Shown here one piece after another: positions 1 to 7,646 of a stretch of DNA of 15,323 nt (the stretch's first letter is position 1; every line of letters starts with the position of its first letter). The notes beneath the pieces are model-generated. The model saw only the letters and a program-made list of their open reading frames with translations. It made no database searches and had not been told where the DNA came from. A program made the translations under genes and the position numbers. Source of the DNA: Avimonoglobus sp965151315 (GTDB lineage: Bacteria > Bacillota > Clostridia > UBA1381); NCBI GenBank assembly GCA_965151315.1, contig CBCTZG010000067.1:1-15323 (forward strand), given 5' to 3'.

Positions 1-38
1 AAGGTAAACAACATGGTGGTTTTCCATGTGTCTACCTT
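1..38 (-). terminator. Hairpin at the window edge, possible terminator of the Na/Pi cotransporter operon
   Basis: Read on the minus strand, AAGGTAGACACATGG pairs with CCATGTTGTTTACCTT around a short A/C loop, with one G-U pair and one bulged T. It lies 31 bases past the cotransporter stop. The T-run that would prove a terminator would fall outside the window, so this is a placement argument plus a strong stem only. Confidence 0.4.
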
Positions 39-69
39 TATCTTACAACTTCATTATACGGGGGGATAT

Positions 70-1824
70 TTATTTTGTATACTTATCAATATATTTATCG
101 TACATCTTCTGGAAGTCCTCACTGGGATTTTTGTGAATATCCTTTAAATGCTCATGAGGATCAATTACAGTTCCATGGGCAGTAATTTGCTCAACAGACA
201 GACCGACATTGGAGCAATGGTCCGCAATCCGTTCCAGGTTGGTGACAATATCCAGGAATACGACACCCTGCTCAAAGGAGCATTCATGCTTGGCCAAGCG
301 GTCAAGATGCGAGTCCTTGAGCTGAACCTTCAGCAAATCCACCACATCCTCAATAGCCTGAAGGTCTGTAGCTAGTTTTGCGTCCCGTTGTTCAAACGCC
401 AGCAGCGTCTTATCGACCAGCTTGTTGACGGCTGTATACATCCGGGTCAGTTCATTTTTTGCAGAGTCGCTGAACGCGTTTCCCTGGCTGTGGAGCTTAT
501 TCATAGACTGGGAAATATTATAGGCATGATCCCCCATCCGCTCAATGTCCGTAATCACATGGAACATAGAAGAAATTTCAATATTTTCCGTAGGCGTCAG
601 CGGCTCATCCGACACCTTGATCAAATATTGGGTGATATGCGATTCATATAGATCAATTTCATCTTCCAGCTGATCCAGGACGTCCTCGTCAGCTGTTGTC
701 CCGTTTTCCAGCATATCAAAGCCAATCGTTACGCTTTTCTTCGTTTCCTGCATCATGTTCAAAAGCTCGCGCCGAGCCTGATCCAAAGCAAGCGTAGGCG
801 TTTGCAGCAACCGCTCGTCTAAGGTTGTGGTGTCGCTTGTATTTTCCTTCGGCACCAATTTATCTACCATCCGTACCATCAATCCGCTGAACGGGATCAG
901 CAGGAAGGAATTGATCAGATTAAACAGGATATGGAATCCGGCTATATTGGTCTTCGTCGCGTTAGCTGACCAAACCGGCAAAAACTTTCCGACGCCGAAA
1001 CCGTACAATACAATGGTAAAAATCAACATACCGATCGTATTAAACATAACATTGAGCCACGCGGCCTTTTTTGCCTCCCGGTTCGCACCGACAGAGGAAA
1101 TGACAGCCGTTACGCAGGTCCCAATGTTCTGCCCCAGGACAATGGACACCGCTGTAGGGAAGGTGATCAGTCCGGTGGCGGAGGCCGCCTGTAAAATTCC
1201 GACAGAAGCCGATGAGCTTTGGATGATCATCGTGAGCACAAGTCCAACTAAAATACCCAAAATAGGATTTTGGAGGCTCTGCATGATACTTTCAAACGCT
1301 GCGGAGTTTTCCAGAAATTTCATCGCGTCTGACATAGTTCCCATTCCGATAAACAGGATGCCGAATCCGGCCAAAATTTCGCCAATATAGTGATATTTTT
1401 TCTTATTCGAAAAGAACAAAAGGATCACGCCGATAACTGCCGCCAACGGTGCTAAAAATGATGGCTTAAAGATATTCAGAATCCAGACGGCGCTGGCGTT
1501 AATATCCTCTAAACTAATGAGCAAAGCTGTAACCGTCGTTCCAATATTCGCACCAAAAATCACGCCGACTGCCTGGGAAAGATTCATTAAACCGGCGTTA
1601 ATAAAACCTACTACCATAACAGTAGTCGCTGACGAGCTTTGGATCAGTGCGGTAACCACCGTACCAATGAACAGCCCTTTGAAAATGTTTCCTGTCAGCC
1701 GGTCAATAATCTGGCTCATCTGGTTCCCGGCGGATTTTTCCAGCCCCTCCCCCATGATTTTCATACCGTATAAGAAAAGGGCCAGTCCCGCCAGCAAATT
1801 AAATAACCAAGCAATATTACCCAA
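70..1824 (-). CDS. Na/Pi cotransporter family protein with C-terminal PhoU-like domain
   Basis: A 584-residue inner-membrane protein of the NptA/YjbB (PF02690) family, predicted to move phosphate with sodium. The membrane half (about residues 1-325) shows the family's duplicated core: QSSSATT at 62-68 followed by GANIGTT near 91-97, and QSSSAS at 202-207 followed by GQNIGT near 231-236. The cytoplasmic half (about 345-550) is helical and PhoU-like, with two copies of the [IL]ER-x2-DH pattern (428-433, 531-536). The start is a TTG codon; AAGGAGGA sits 6 bases upstream and no better start fits it. The gene begins 32 bases after the LUD-domain gene with no promoter or hairpin between them, so the two are probably cotranscribed. 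Fused PhoU domains usually tie transport to phosphate status. The actual substrate and direction (uptake or efflux) cannot be read from sequence. Confidence 0.9.
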   Translation of the reverse strand: MGNIAWLFNLLAGLALFLYGMKIMGEGLEKSAGNQMSQIIDRLTGNIFKGLFIGTVVTALIQSSSATTVMVVGFINAGLMNLSQAVGVIFGANIGTTVTALLISLEDINASAVWILNIFKPSFLAPLAAVIGVILLFFSNKKKYHYIGEILAGFGILFIGMGTMSDAMKFLENSAAFESIMQSLQNPILGILVGLVLTMIIQSSSASVGILQAASATGLITFPTAVSIVLGQNIGTCVTAVISSVGANREAKKAAWLNVMFNTIGMLIFTIVLYGFGVGKFLPVWSANATKTNIAGFHILFNLINSFLLIPFSGLMVRMVDKLVPKENTSDTTTLDERLLQTPTLALDQARRELLNMMQETKKSVTIGFDMLENGTTADEDVLDQLEDEIDLYESHITQYLIKVSDEPLTPTENIEISSMFHVITDIERMGDHAYNISQSMNKLHSQGNAFSDSAKNELTRMYTAVNKLVDKTLLAFEQRDAKLATDLQAIEDVVDLLKVQLKDSHLDRLAKHECSFEQGVVFLDIVTNLERIADHCSNVGLSVEQITAHGTVIDPHEHLKDIHKNPSEDFQKMYDKYIDKYTK

Positions 1825-1856
1825 AACAATTCCTCCTTCCGCCTATTCCGGCAATA

Positions 1857-2507
1857 TCAATATCCCAAATCTTCCGGTACGATAATCACCGTAATCCGGC
1901 CAGGGTTATAATAACATCCGTCCACAATCCCAATATTATTGCATACACGGTCTTTATTTTTGCAGACATCGCGATGGCATTTCCCATCTTCAAAGCAAGC
2001 TGCGTTTTTATGCGGCAGGCGTCTCGCGTTCAGAGGCGCGATCTCCCGTACACGCTTTAGACCGTCTTCTAATGTATCGCACACTTTATTCACGCCGGCA
2101 ATAATCACAACCTTTTTCGGTCCAAAGATGATGGAGCTGATCCGGTTCCCTGTACAGTCCATACAAATCAGCTGCCCTTGTTTTGTTATGGCGTTTACGC
2201 TGGATACAAAAACATCGCTTGTCAATCCTTCCCTGTACAAATCCAGCATGTGCTCATAGCTGTCCGCATGAAACCGATCAATGAAATTGTATTTAGGATT
2301 CCGAATTATCTCATCCATTATACCTGTCGAATTCAAAGTAACCGATCCGCCAACAGCAATTGTCGCGCCTTCCGGCAGCTTTTCGGTTAAAACTTTTTTG
2401 GCGTCCGCTACAGTTTGGGCATAAATTGCGTCAAACGAATGGTCATTTAAGATATCCACGATTTCCTTTGCTTTCAATTCATAGCTCCATTTTTGAACAG
2501 CATCCAT
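1857..2507 (-). CDS. LUD-domain protein (DUF162, LutC/YkgG-like)
   Basis: A 216-residue soluble protein of the LUD (lactate utilisation, PF02589) family. The nucleotide/substrate-binding core is recognisable from AVGGSVTLNSTGIMDEI (51-67), SSVNAIT (102-108) and GPKKVVIIAGVNKVC (129-143). The last quarter adds five cysteines (171, 177, 182, 189, 198) in a C-x5-C-x4-C-x6-C-x8-C pattern that could hold a metal or iron-sulfur site; this is inference. No lutA or lutB partner is next to it, so a role in the lactate dehydrogenase complex is not supported here, and stand-alone clostridial LUD proteins have no settled function. The ATG start has CAGGAGGG 6-7 bases upstream. It is the first gene of a likely two-gene operon with the Na/Pi cotransporter. 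Confidence 0.85.
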   Translation of the reverse strand: MDAVQKWSYELKAKEIVDILNDHSFDAIYAQTVADAKKVLTEKLPEGATIAVGGSVTLNSTGIMDEIIRNPKYNFIDRFHADSYEHMLDLYREGLTSDVFVSSVNAITKQGQLICMDCTGNRISSIIFGPKKVVIIAGVNKVCDTLEDGLKRVREIAPLNARRLPHKNAACFEDGKCHRDVCKNKDRVCNNIGIVDGCYYNPGRITVIIVPEDLGY

Positions 2508-2563
2508 CTTTTTCCCTCCTGAAAACTATAATTCTCCATTTTAAATTTTTTACCTTAACCATT

Positions 2564-2594
2564 GTACAACAATTTTACAAAAAAATCTACTAAA
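2564..2594 (-). promoter_or_regulatory. Tentative promoter of the LUD-domain gene
   Basis: On the minus strand TTGTACAAT supplies a reasonable -10 (TACAAT) about 60 bases before the start codon, but the -35 is poor (TAGATT-like). The -10 is embedded in a small inverted repeat, ATTGT-N3-ACAAT. The surrounding 2520-2640 stretch is extremely AT-rich, which makes chance matches easy. Confidence 0.3.
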
Positions 2595-2672
2595 TTTAAC
2601 AAAAAAAAATATTTTGTATAGAATATATGGATTTTATATGGAAAACACAGGAATTTGTATAAAACCGTATTG

Positions 2673-2697
2673 AAAAAAAACAGTGGCTTTGCCGCTG
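2673..2697 (-). terminator. Rho-independent terminator for the SLH glycosidase gene
   Basis: On the minus strand CAGCGGC-AAA-GCCACTG forms a 7-bp stem (one C/A mismatch) followed directly by eight Ts. It is the first long T-run downstream of the glycosidase stop at 2959, though two other hairpins come earlier (2817-2849 and 2699-2725). Confidence 0.6.
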
Positions 2698-2698
2698 T

Positions 2699-2725
2699 CA
2701 GCGTGTCGATAAAGTCGACACGCTG
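2699..2725. other. Perfect 11-bp hairpin
   Basis: CAGCGTGTCGA and its exact complement are separated by TAAAG. The stem contains a SalI-type GTCGA core on each arm. It sits next to the T-run hairpin, so on the minus strand the two together form a double stem ending in T8. Confidence 0.7.
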
Positions 2726-2755
2726 AGAGACTATTGAAAAATGGAGGGATATTTT

Positions 2756-2872
2756 GTGAAAATGTTCCCGTCGGCGTACAGTGGTACAGTGGAGGCATTT
2801 TTACAAAAAGCAAGCAGCCATGCGGGTTTCTTCATGAAGCCCGCATGGCTTTTAGTAAATAATTATTTTTAG
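2756..2872 (+). CDS. Possible 38-residue peptide within the hairpin element
   Basis: A GTG codon preceded by GGAGG at an 8-base spacing opens a frame of 38 codons ending in TAG; an in-frame ATG at 2741 would make it 43 residues. The product begins VKMFPSAYSGTVEAFLQKAS and ends in a hydrophobic, aromatic tail (PAWLLVNNYF). It has no family I recognise. The 3' part coincides with the 14-bp hairpin at 2817-2849, so either the frame is accidental or a terminator-like stem is inside it. No convincing plus-strand promoter is visible upstream. Confidence 0.25.
   Translation: MKMFPSAYSGTVEAFLQKASSHAGFFMKPAWLLVNNYF
2817..2853 (+). terminator. Strong hairpin followed by a short T-run
   Basis: GCCATGCGGGTTTC and GAAGCCCGCATGGC form a 14-bp stem (one G-U) with a 5-base loop and TTTT after it on the plus strand. 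On the minus strand the stem is followed by TGCTTGCTTTTTG, so it could also weaken read-through from the glycosidase gene. Confidence 0.45.
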
Positions 2873-2958
2873 AACGCGTTTTTCTTATTTTCCTGCTTGC
2901 GGCAGGACGAGTTTTTCGACGGTCTGAACGGCGGCTTTGCTGCTGTTTTTTAATAAAC

Positions 2959-5541
2959 TTAATATACATTAAACAGCATAACCGCCGCTTCAGCCCGGGT
3001 CACCGGGTTTTGCGGCCGGATCGTGTTATCCGCGTAGCCGGAAACAAGGCCGGCGTTCGCCAAAATTCCAACAGCGCCGGAAGCCCAGGTTGGAATGGAC
3101 GCCTTATCCGCATAACCAACATCTGCTACCCGAAGCCCATTCGGCAGCGTCCGGGAGATAATCGTCATAATCTCCGCCCGGGTAACCGATTGCAAAGGAT
3201 TAAAATACAGCTGTCCATTATTCAGACTGCCGCTGATCACGCCCAACTGATACATGGCCTTAACCGCGCCGGCGGCCCATTGCGGGATTTCAGACCAGTC
3301 TGCAAAGACGGACAAGTCGACATCCTGATAGGCTGATAAATCTACCTCCAAATAATTGGCCATCATGACCGCAAAGGCAGCTCTGGTAATGGCCTGGTCC
3401 GGCGCAAAGTACAATGTATTTTCCTCTTGCATCCCATTGATGACCCCAGCCCGGTTCATATAGGTGATCACGTCCTTCGCCCAATGATCCTGGGTATCCG
3501 CAAACGGGCTTTCCCGATTTTCCTCCGGCGTATAGCTCCATGTATTTAATGCCCTGTATCCTGTTTCCAGACCGGATATAACAGTTACCTTATGAATTTC
3601 ATTAAAGAATGTGTCGTCTACCGGGTAGCGATACTGGATATGCTTGCCGTCTACAACGATATACTCTGTCTGCGCCTGACCGACAATGTTTTCCTGATCC
3701 AAATTGATGGTGCAATTTTCCGGGTCAATGCCGGCGTTATAGCTGAATATATCAACGGTCAGGGTATTTCCGTCCATATTGATCTCACTGTAGGGATACA
3801 GTTCCAGAGATTCTATCCCCCCGGTGATGGTTACCGGAATCCGCTTTGTGGTTGTTCCGGCCGTAACGCTGATAATCCCGCTGGCCGTTTTGTTTTCTGA
3901 TAAAATCAGCTGGCCGGCAGGGGTGATTTCGCCAATATCCCCGGACTCAATCCGCCAAGTGTAGCTTTCTGCCGAGGAAGGCAATGGGCTACCCGCAAAC
4001 GTAGCTTTTGCATATAGATTTACCACCGCCCCGCCGTTCGCGGTGATAGATTCCAGAAGCTGGTCGTTATCCCGGTTATAAACGCTGATGCTGGATGGAT
4101 TGTTTACAATGGTATAGGTGGCTGTCCCGGATGCCTGGCCGCTCTGCACCTTTATCGTAACGTCCCCGCTGCTTCCCACGGTTAGCAGACCGGTTGAGCT
4201 GACTGAACCATCGCCGCTTTCAATGGAATAATCCATTTCGGCAGGCAGCGCCGTTGGATAAAAAGTCGTATCTACAGCCTTGGTTTCAAGCTGATAGCTG
4301 CTGCCGGCTAATATATTCTGCTTCTGTGGATATATGTACAAGCCGCCAACTTCACCTGTAGGCTCCCGCATGTTTTGCAGAAAAATAAAATTCGTTACCT
4401 TTCGAAGCCCGCCGTCAGACGGCGAATTAAATACAGAGGCCGCGTCACTGCCCGGATATACGCCGGCAATGGTCGTGGAACCGCCGCCGTCTAAATTCAG
4501 CGCGTCTACACAGCCTAGTTCTATCATCCGCTGGGCAATGGTAGCCTGTTTGGCGCCATAACTGTAGCCCTGCTGCCGGCCGTCCAGAACATAGAAAATA
4601 ATAGAGCCCGTTCCGGTAATCCCGACGGCCGTCCGCGGTGCGGCACCAGCCTCAAACCCCGACTGTACCTGTCCATCTCTGACAAGTCTTTTTCCTTCAC
4701 TGCCAAGAGCGTTATACGCCGTATTCCAAAGATCAGAATCAGCAGTTGCTTCACTATGTATGCTGACAGAATCACCAATTTGCAAGGTTTGCAAAAGCTG
4801 CTTAATCCATTGATTCCCCGTCATGTTTAACGTGAGTACCATTTTTCCGACAGGGATATCTACAGCGCCATCTGCATAAATAATCTCTTCTACTGTGGTA
4901 TTCGTCGTCTTTCCGATTCCCAGCCGCTGATCGACATTGGATAGCACAATATTGATTGTGTTTGTCTGCGCGTGTGTATTGGTGTCGAATGTGTCGGTGT
5001 AAAGGTTTAACACTTGTGTTGAGCTTTGGCAATATTTGTTGATATGCGGTACTTCCACGATATATTCCCCGAAGGTTGCTGTGGTGTATATTCCTAAATC
5101 CGCAATAAACGCGGTCCCGTCCGCTCGAAATCCGATGGCGGGCAGTGTTGTTCCATCCTTGGAGGTGATCTCGCCGTTGGTGATCACATGCCCCATGGGA
5201 ACGCCTGTACTGAGTGAAAAAAACGAGGCATTGATCCCCAGCATGGGCTGCATATGATTTTGGGTCATATAGTCAATAGCCTGCATAATGGTTCTTCTGC
5301 CCCAAATACTTTCCCCAGTTACAACAACAGGCAGGACATCTGCAGTGGGCGTATATTCCGCGAAATATTCCGTCTGCCGGCCGACGCCTTTCTGGTCTGA
5401 CATAAAAGACGTTTTATAGTAATTGGTATTGGGGGCGATCAGCATGGATGAGCTGTCAATGAGATTCCCTAGAATCGACGCAAACGCCGTCTGTGTTGAA
5501 AAGGTTAGCAATAAGGCAATGATAATCAATTTTTTTCGCAT
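2959..5541 (-). CDS. Secreted phosphodiester glycosidase (NAGPA family) with three SLH repeats
   Basis: An 860-residue exported cell-wall-associated protein. Residues 1-22 are a signal peptide (RKK, hydrophobic stretch, AFA-S cleavage site). About 95-390 is the phosphodiester glycosidase/NAGPA domain (PF09992): GINASFF (102-108), APRTAVGI (301-308) and NLDGGGSTT (349-357) are its conserved patches. In mammals this fold uncovers mannose-6-phosphate by removing GlcNAc; bacterial targets are mostly unknown but are presumed to be sugar phosphodiesters. Residues 400-580 look like two bacterial Ig-like (Big) beta domains. Three SLH repeats at about 678-725, 742-793 and 808-858, each with a TRAE/TRAA-type motif, should bind pyruvylated secondary wall polymer. 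The start is the internal ATG before RKKLIII: AAGGAG lies 10 bases upstream, and the longer frame would start inside the -10 box. It lies downstream of coaX but has its own promoter. Confidence 0.88.
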   Translation of the reverse strand: MRKKLIIIALLLTFSTQTAFASILGNLIDSSSMLIAPNTNYYKTSFMSDQKGVGRQTEYFAEYTPTADVLPVVVTGESIWGRRTIMQAIDYMTQNHMQPMLGINASFFSLSTGVPMGHVITNGEITSKDGTTLPAIGFRADGTAFIADLGIYTTATFGEYIVEVPHINKYCQSSTQVLNLYTDTFDTNTHAQTNTINIVLSNVDQRLGIGKTTNTTVEEIIYADGAVDIPVGKMVLTLNMTGNQWIKQLLQTLQIGDSVSIHSEATADSDLWNTAYNALGSEGKRLVRDGQVQSGFEAGAAPRTAVGITGTGSIIFYVLDGRQQGYSYGAKQATIAQRMIELGCVDALNLDGGGSTTIAGVYPGSDAASVFNSPSDGGLRKVTNFIFLQNMREPTGEVGGLYIYPQKQNILAGSSYQLETKAVDTTFYPTALPAEMDYSIESGDGSVSSTGLLTVGSSGDVTIKVQSGQASGTATYTIVNNPSSISVYNRDNDQLLESITANGGAVVNLYAKATFAGSPLPSSAESYTWRIESGDIGEITPAGQLILSENKTASGIISVTAGTTTKRIPVTITGGIESLELYPYSEINMDGNTLTVDIFSYNAGIDPENCTINLDQENIVGQAQTEYIVVDGKHIQYRYPVDDTFFNEIHKVTVISGLETGYRALNTWSYTPEENRESPFADTQDHWAKDVITYMNRAGVINGMQEENTLYFAPDQAITRAAFAVMMANYLEVDLSAYQDVDLSVFADWSEIPQWAAGAVKAMYQLGVISGSLNNGQLYFNPLQSVTRAEIMTIISRTLPNGLRVADVGYADKASIPTWASGAVGILANAGLVSGYADNTIRPQNPVTRAEAAVMLFNVY

Positions 5542-5574
5542 AGATGGTGTACTCCTTGATGATGATATAACGTT

Positions 5575-5603
5575 ATTATAACACAAAATCCGATAACTGT
5601 AAA
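5575..5603 (-). promoter_or_regulatory. Sigma-A promoter of the SLH glycosidase gene
   Basis: Minus-strand TTTACA (5598-5603), 17-bp spacer, TATAAT (5575-5580) with an extended TG just before it (TGTTATAAT). It lies between the coaX stop and the glycosidase start and settles the start codon as the one at 5541. Confidence 0.8.
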
Positions 5604-5624
5604 TGCGGACTCGGCAGGTAAAAT

Positions 5625-6389
5625 TTAGACATTCCGTTCATAAATCAGCCGCAGGCCATCCAAAAGCAGATAATCCCGGATTTCGATGGAACGGTCGCAG
5701 TACGGAATAATTTTCTGGGTCATCTTCCCCGTAGCAATAATTTTCGCTTCGCAGTCCAATTCCCGTTCGATCCGGAGGATCAAGCCGTCGATCATAGACG
5801 CTGTACCGTTAACCAGCCCGGACTGAACGGAATGAACAGTGTTTTTGCCGATCAGCTTCTTAGGCTTTTCAATATTTACATGAGGCAATAGCGCTGTACG
5901 CCGGGTAAAAATATCCAGTGTGGTTCCCACGCCAGCGGCAATAATTGCGCCTAAAAAACGCTTTTCCTGGTCGATGACGCTTAAGACAGTGGCCGTACCC
6001 AGGTCACAGATGATACACGGCGGCGTATAATATGCCAGGGCGGCCACGGCACAGGCTACGGTATCCGCGCCTAACTGGGCCGGATTGTCGATCAGGATAT
6101 TCAAACCAGATTTTACCCCTGGCCCCACTACAAGCGGGGTGATCCCAGTCAGCGTCAAAACAGCGTTCTGAATTACCTCTGTCAGCTCCGGCACGACCGA
6201 ACTGATGATTGCTCCGGTAATATTCCCCGTATCCACGGCCTTTAGTCGGGTCAGGTTTTGAAGATCAATGGCGTACTGATCACTGGTCCGATACAGATCC
6301 GTTACGAGATCAGAAACGAAAACCAGTGCCTGGCCGGCATACCCGCCGATGGTAATATAGGAATTGCCAATATCAATGGTCAATATCAT
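5625..6389 (-). CDS. coaX: Type III pantothenate kinase (CoaX)
   Basis: A 254-residue cytosolic enzyme for the first step of coenzyme A synthesis, ATP-dependent phosphorylation of pantothenate. Family marks in order: DIGNSYITIG (6-15, phosphate loop), QLGADTVACAVAA (105-117), DLGTATVLSVID (129-140), GAIIAAGV (147-154), a HSVQSGLVNG stretch (186-195) and the DGLRLIYERN ending typical of clostridial and Bacillus members. The usual GADR motif reads GADT (107-110), so the catalytic aspartate is kept but the arginine beside it is lost. The ATGG patch near the C-terminus reads ATGK. It could be a divergent subfamily with altered pantothenate contacts. The start chosen is the ATG at 6389, with AAAGGAG 7 bases upstream; it is also the family's normal start (M-x-L-x-x-D-I-G-N). 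Length is normal. Confidence 0.88.
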   Translation of the reverse strand: MILTIDIGNSYITIGGYAGQALVFVSDLVTDLYRTSDQYAIDLQNLTRLKAVDTGNITGAIISSVVPELTEVIQNAVLTLTGITPLVVGPGVKSGLNILIDNPAQLGADTVACAVAALAYYTPPCIICDLGTATVLSVIDQEKRFLGAIIAAGVGTTLDIFTRRTALLPHVNIEKPKKLIGKNTVHSVQSGLVNGTASMIDGLILRIERELDCEAKIIATGKMTQKIIPYCDRSIEIRDYLLLDGLRLIYERNV

Positions 6390-6422
6390 GGTTCGGCTCC
6401 TTTCATGAACAAATCTGAATAC

Positions 6423-6451
6423 AGTATACCATAATATCAATTTATTTTCAA
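6423..6451 (-). promoter_or_regulatory. Sigma-A promoter of coaX
   Basis: Minus-strand TTGAAA (6446-6451), 17-bp spacer, TATACT (6423-6428) preceded by TGG, an extended -10. The leader is only about 25-30 bases. The -35 lies 9 bases from the -35 of the divergent sigma-K-like promoter. Confidence 0.8.
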
Positions 6452-6460
6452 GAATCTTTC

Positions 6461-6487
6461 ACCTCTGTTTTTTGTTTTCATATGTTA
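6461..6487 (+). promoter_or_regulatory. Sigma-K-like promoter of the glycosyltransferase-collagen operon
   Basis: CACC (6460-6463) and CATATGTTA (6479-6487) give AC-N16-CATANNNTA, which fits the Bacillus/Clostridium sigma-K consensus (mACm at -35, CATAnnnTA at -10). No comparable sigma-A promoter is seen: a TATAAA at 6524-6529 has no -35. Transcripts would start near 6494, giving a leader of about 58 bases. Confidence 0.55.
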
Positions 6488-6493
6488 ATATTA

Positions 6494-6513
6494 GGCGGCA
6501 TATAAATGCTGCC
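6494..6513 (+). other. Leader hairpin before the glycosyltransferase
   Basis: GGCGGCAT and ATGCTGCC (one G-U pair) close a 4-base loop. It starts almost exactly at the predicted transcript 5' end and is not followed by a T-run, so it resembles a 5' stabilising stem more than a terminator. Confidence 0.4.
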
Positions 6514-6551
6514 CTGCACTGACTATAAATACGCTATTGAGGAGTTTTCGC

Positions 6552-7646
6552 ATGATTTCACTGAGCTTATGTATGATCGTCAAAAATGAAGAAGATGTCT
6601 TAGCGAGATGCTTAGACTGTGTTGATGGTATCGCAGATGAAATTATCATTGTAGACACAGGCTCTCAGGACCAAACTAAGCAGATTGCCCGCCAGTATAC
6701 AGAGCATGTATACGATTTTGCCTGGATTGATGATTTTGCCGCGGCGCGGAATTTTTCTTTCCAGCAGGCAACGATGGACTATATTTTATGGCTGGATGCA
6801 GACGATGTGATCAGTCCCCCGAATCAACGCCGCTTGCTACAGCTAAAGCAGACCTTGGATCCTGCCGTAGACATGATTATGATGCGGTATGATGTGGCAT
6901 TTGACGCCGAAGGCGTACCCACTATGTCGTATAACCGGGAGCGGATCGTCAGGCGGGAAGCAGGGTTCCGATGGATCGGCGAAATCCATGAAGTCATTCC
7001 GCCGTCTGGAAATATGATCAGCAGCGATATTGCGATCTGGCACAAAAAACTACACCGCAGTGATCCCCTTCGGAATCTGCGAATATTTGAAAAAATGCTG
7101 GCAGATGGGAAATCGCTGGATCCGCGGCAGCAATTTTATTACGCTCGGGAACTGTATTTTCATAATCGGATTTCTGAAGCGGCGGCTGTTTTTGAAAAAT
7201 TTTTAGACCAGGACGGCGGCTGGGTGGAAAACAAAATTGAGGCCTGCCGGAATTTGGCAAAATGCCTGCGGCTGCAGGGGCGTTCTCCCCTGCCCGCGCT
7301 TTTGAAAAGCTTTGCCTTTGACCGGCCCCGGGCAGAAGTCTGCTGCGATCTGGGCGAATACTTTATGTGCCGGGAACAGTATCAAACTGCCGTTTTTTGG
7401 TATGCGATCGCGGCGGATATGGAACCAGATGTTTCATCCGGCGGATTTGTTGATCCCGCGTATTACGGCTATATTCCAAATATCCAAATGGCAGTGTGCT
7501 ACGATCGGCTGGGTGAATATGAAAAGGCAAATCAATGCAATGAAAAAGCCGGTGCATATAAACCAAAAGATAAGAGCTATGTGTATAATCGAAATTATTT
7601 CAAAAACAAGTTGAAAGAAACGAAAGGAAGTAATAACAATGCGTGA
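6552..7646 (+). CDS. Family 2 glycosyltransferase with TPR-like C-terminal half
   Basis: A 364-residue cytoplasmic enzyme. Residues 1-115 are a GT-A/GT2 domain: LSLCMIVKNEEDVLARCL (4-21), IIIVDTGSQDQT (31-42) and the metal- and nucleotide-sugar-binding LDADD (81-85). FRWIGEIHEV (139-148) is the block that usually follows in this clostridial group. Residues 195-335 look like tetratricopeptide helices (YYARELYFHNRISEAAAVFEK, ACRNLAKCLRLQG, QMAVCYDRLGEYEKA), probably a docking surface for the acceptor protein. The start is the ATG 7 bases after GAGGAG; an upstream TTG overlaps that ribosome site and is rejected. The stop overlaps the collagen gene's start by 8 bases, so the two are translationally coupled. 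By analogy with C. difficile sgtA-bclA3, I infer it glycosylates threonines of the collagen-like protein. The sugar is unknown. Confidence 0.88.
   Translation: MISLSLCMIVKNEEDVLARCLDCVDGIADEIIIVDTGSQDQTKQIARQYTEHVYDFAWIDDFAAARNFSFQQATMDYILWLDADDVISPPNQRRLLQLKQTLDPAVDMIMMRYDVAFDAEGVPTMSYNRERIVRREAGFRWIGEIHEVIPPSGNMISSDIAIWHKKLHRSDPLRNLRIFEKMLADGKSLDPRQQFYYARELYFHNRISEAAAVFEKFLDQDGGWVENKIEACRNLAKCLRLQGRSPLPALLKSFAFDRPRAEVCCDLGEYFMCREQYQTAVFWYAIAADMEPDVSSGGFVDPAYYGYIPNIQMAVCYDRLGEYEKANQCNEKAGAYKPKDKSYVYNRNYFKNKLKETKGSNNNA

Larger units (their letters stand above)
2673..2872 (+). repeat. Hairpin-rich intergenic element, candidate multicopy repeat or structured RNA
   Basis: The 451-base gap between the LUD gene and the glycosidase gene is plain AT-rich sequence up to about 2665, then holds four hairpins in a row. 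They are CAGTGGC/GCCGCTG (2681-2697), a perfect 11-bp stem CAGCGTGTCGA/TCGACACGCTG with a 5-base loop (2699-2725), CTATT/AATGG around GAAA (2731-2744), and GCCATGCGGGTTTC/GAAGCCCGCATGGC (2817-2849). A tandem GTACAGTG-GTACAGTG lies at 2777-2792. The three imperfect stems are all G-U in plus-strand RNA and would be A/C mismatches in minus-strand RNA. I suspect a dispersed clostridial element, but copy number cannot be judged from one window. Confidence 0.4.

Noticed and set aside
827..1885. Open frames on the plus strand opposite the Na/Pi cotransporter
   Set aside because: The minus-strand frame has a clear family, domain order and ribosome site; the plus-strand products resemble nothing and lack start signals.
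2508..2665. Plus-strand promoter for the hairpin element
   Set aside because: Several TATA-like words occur, but the stretch is nearly all A/T and none has a matching -35 at 16-18 bp.
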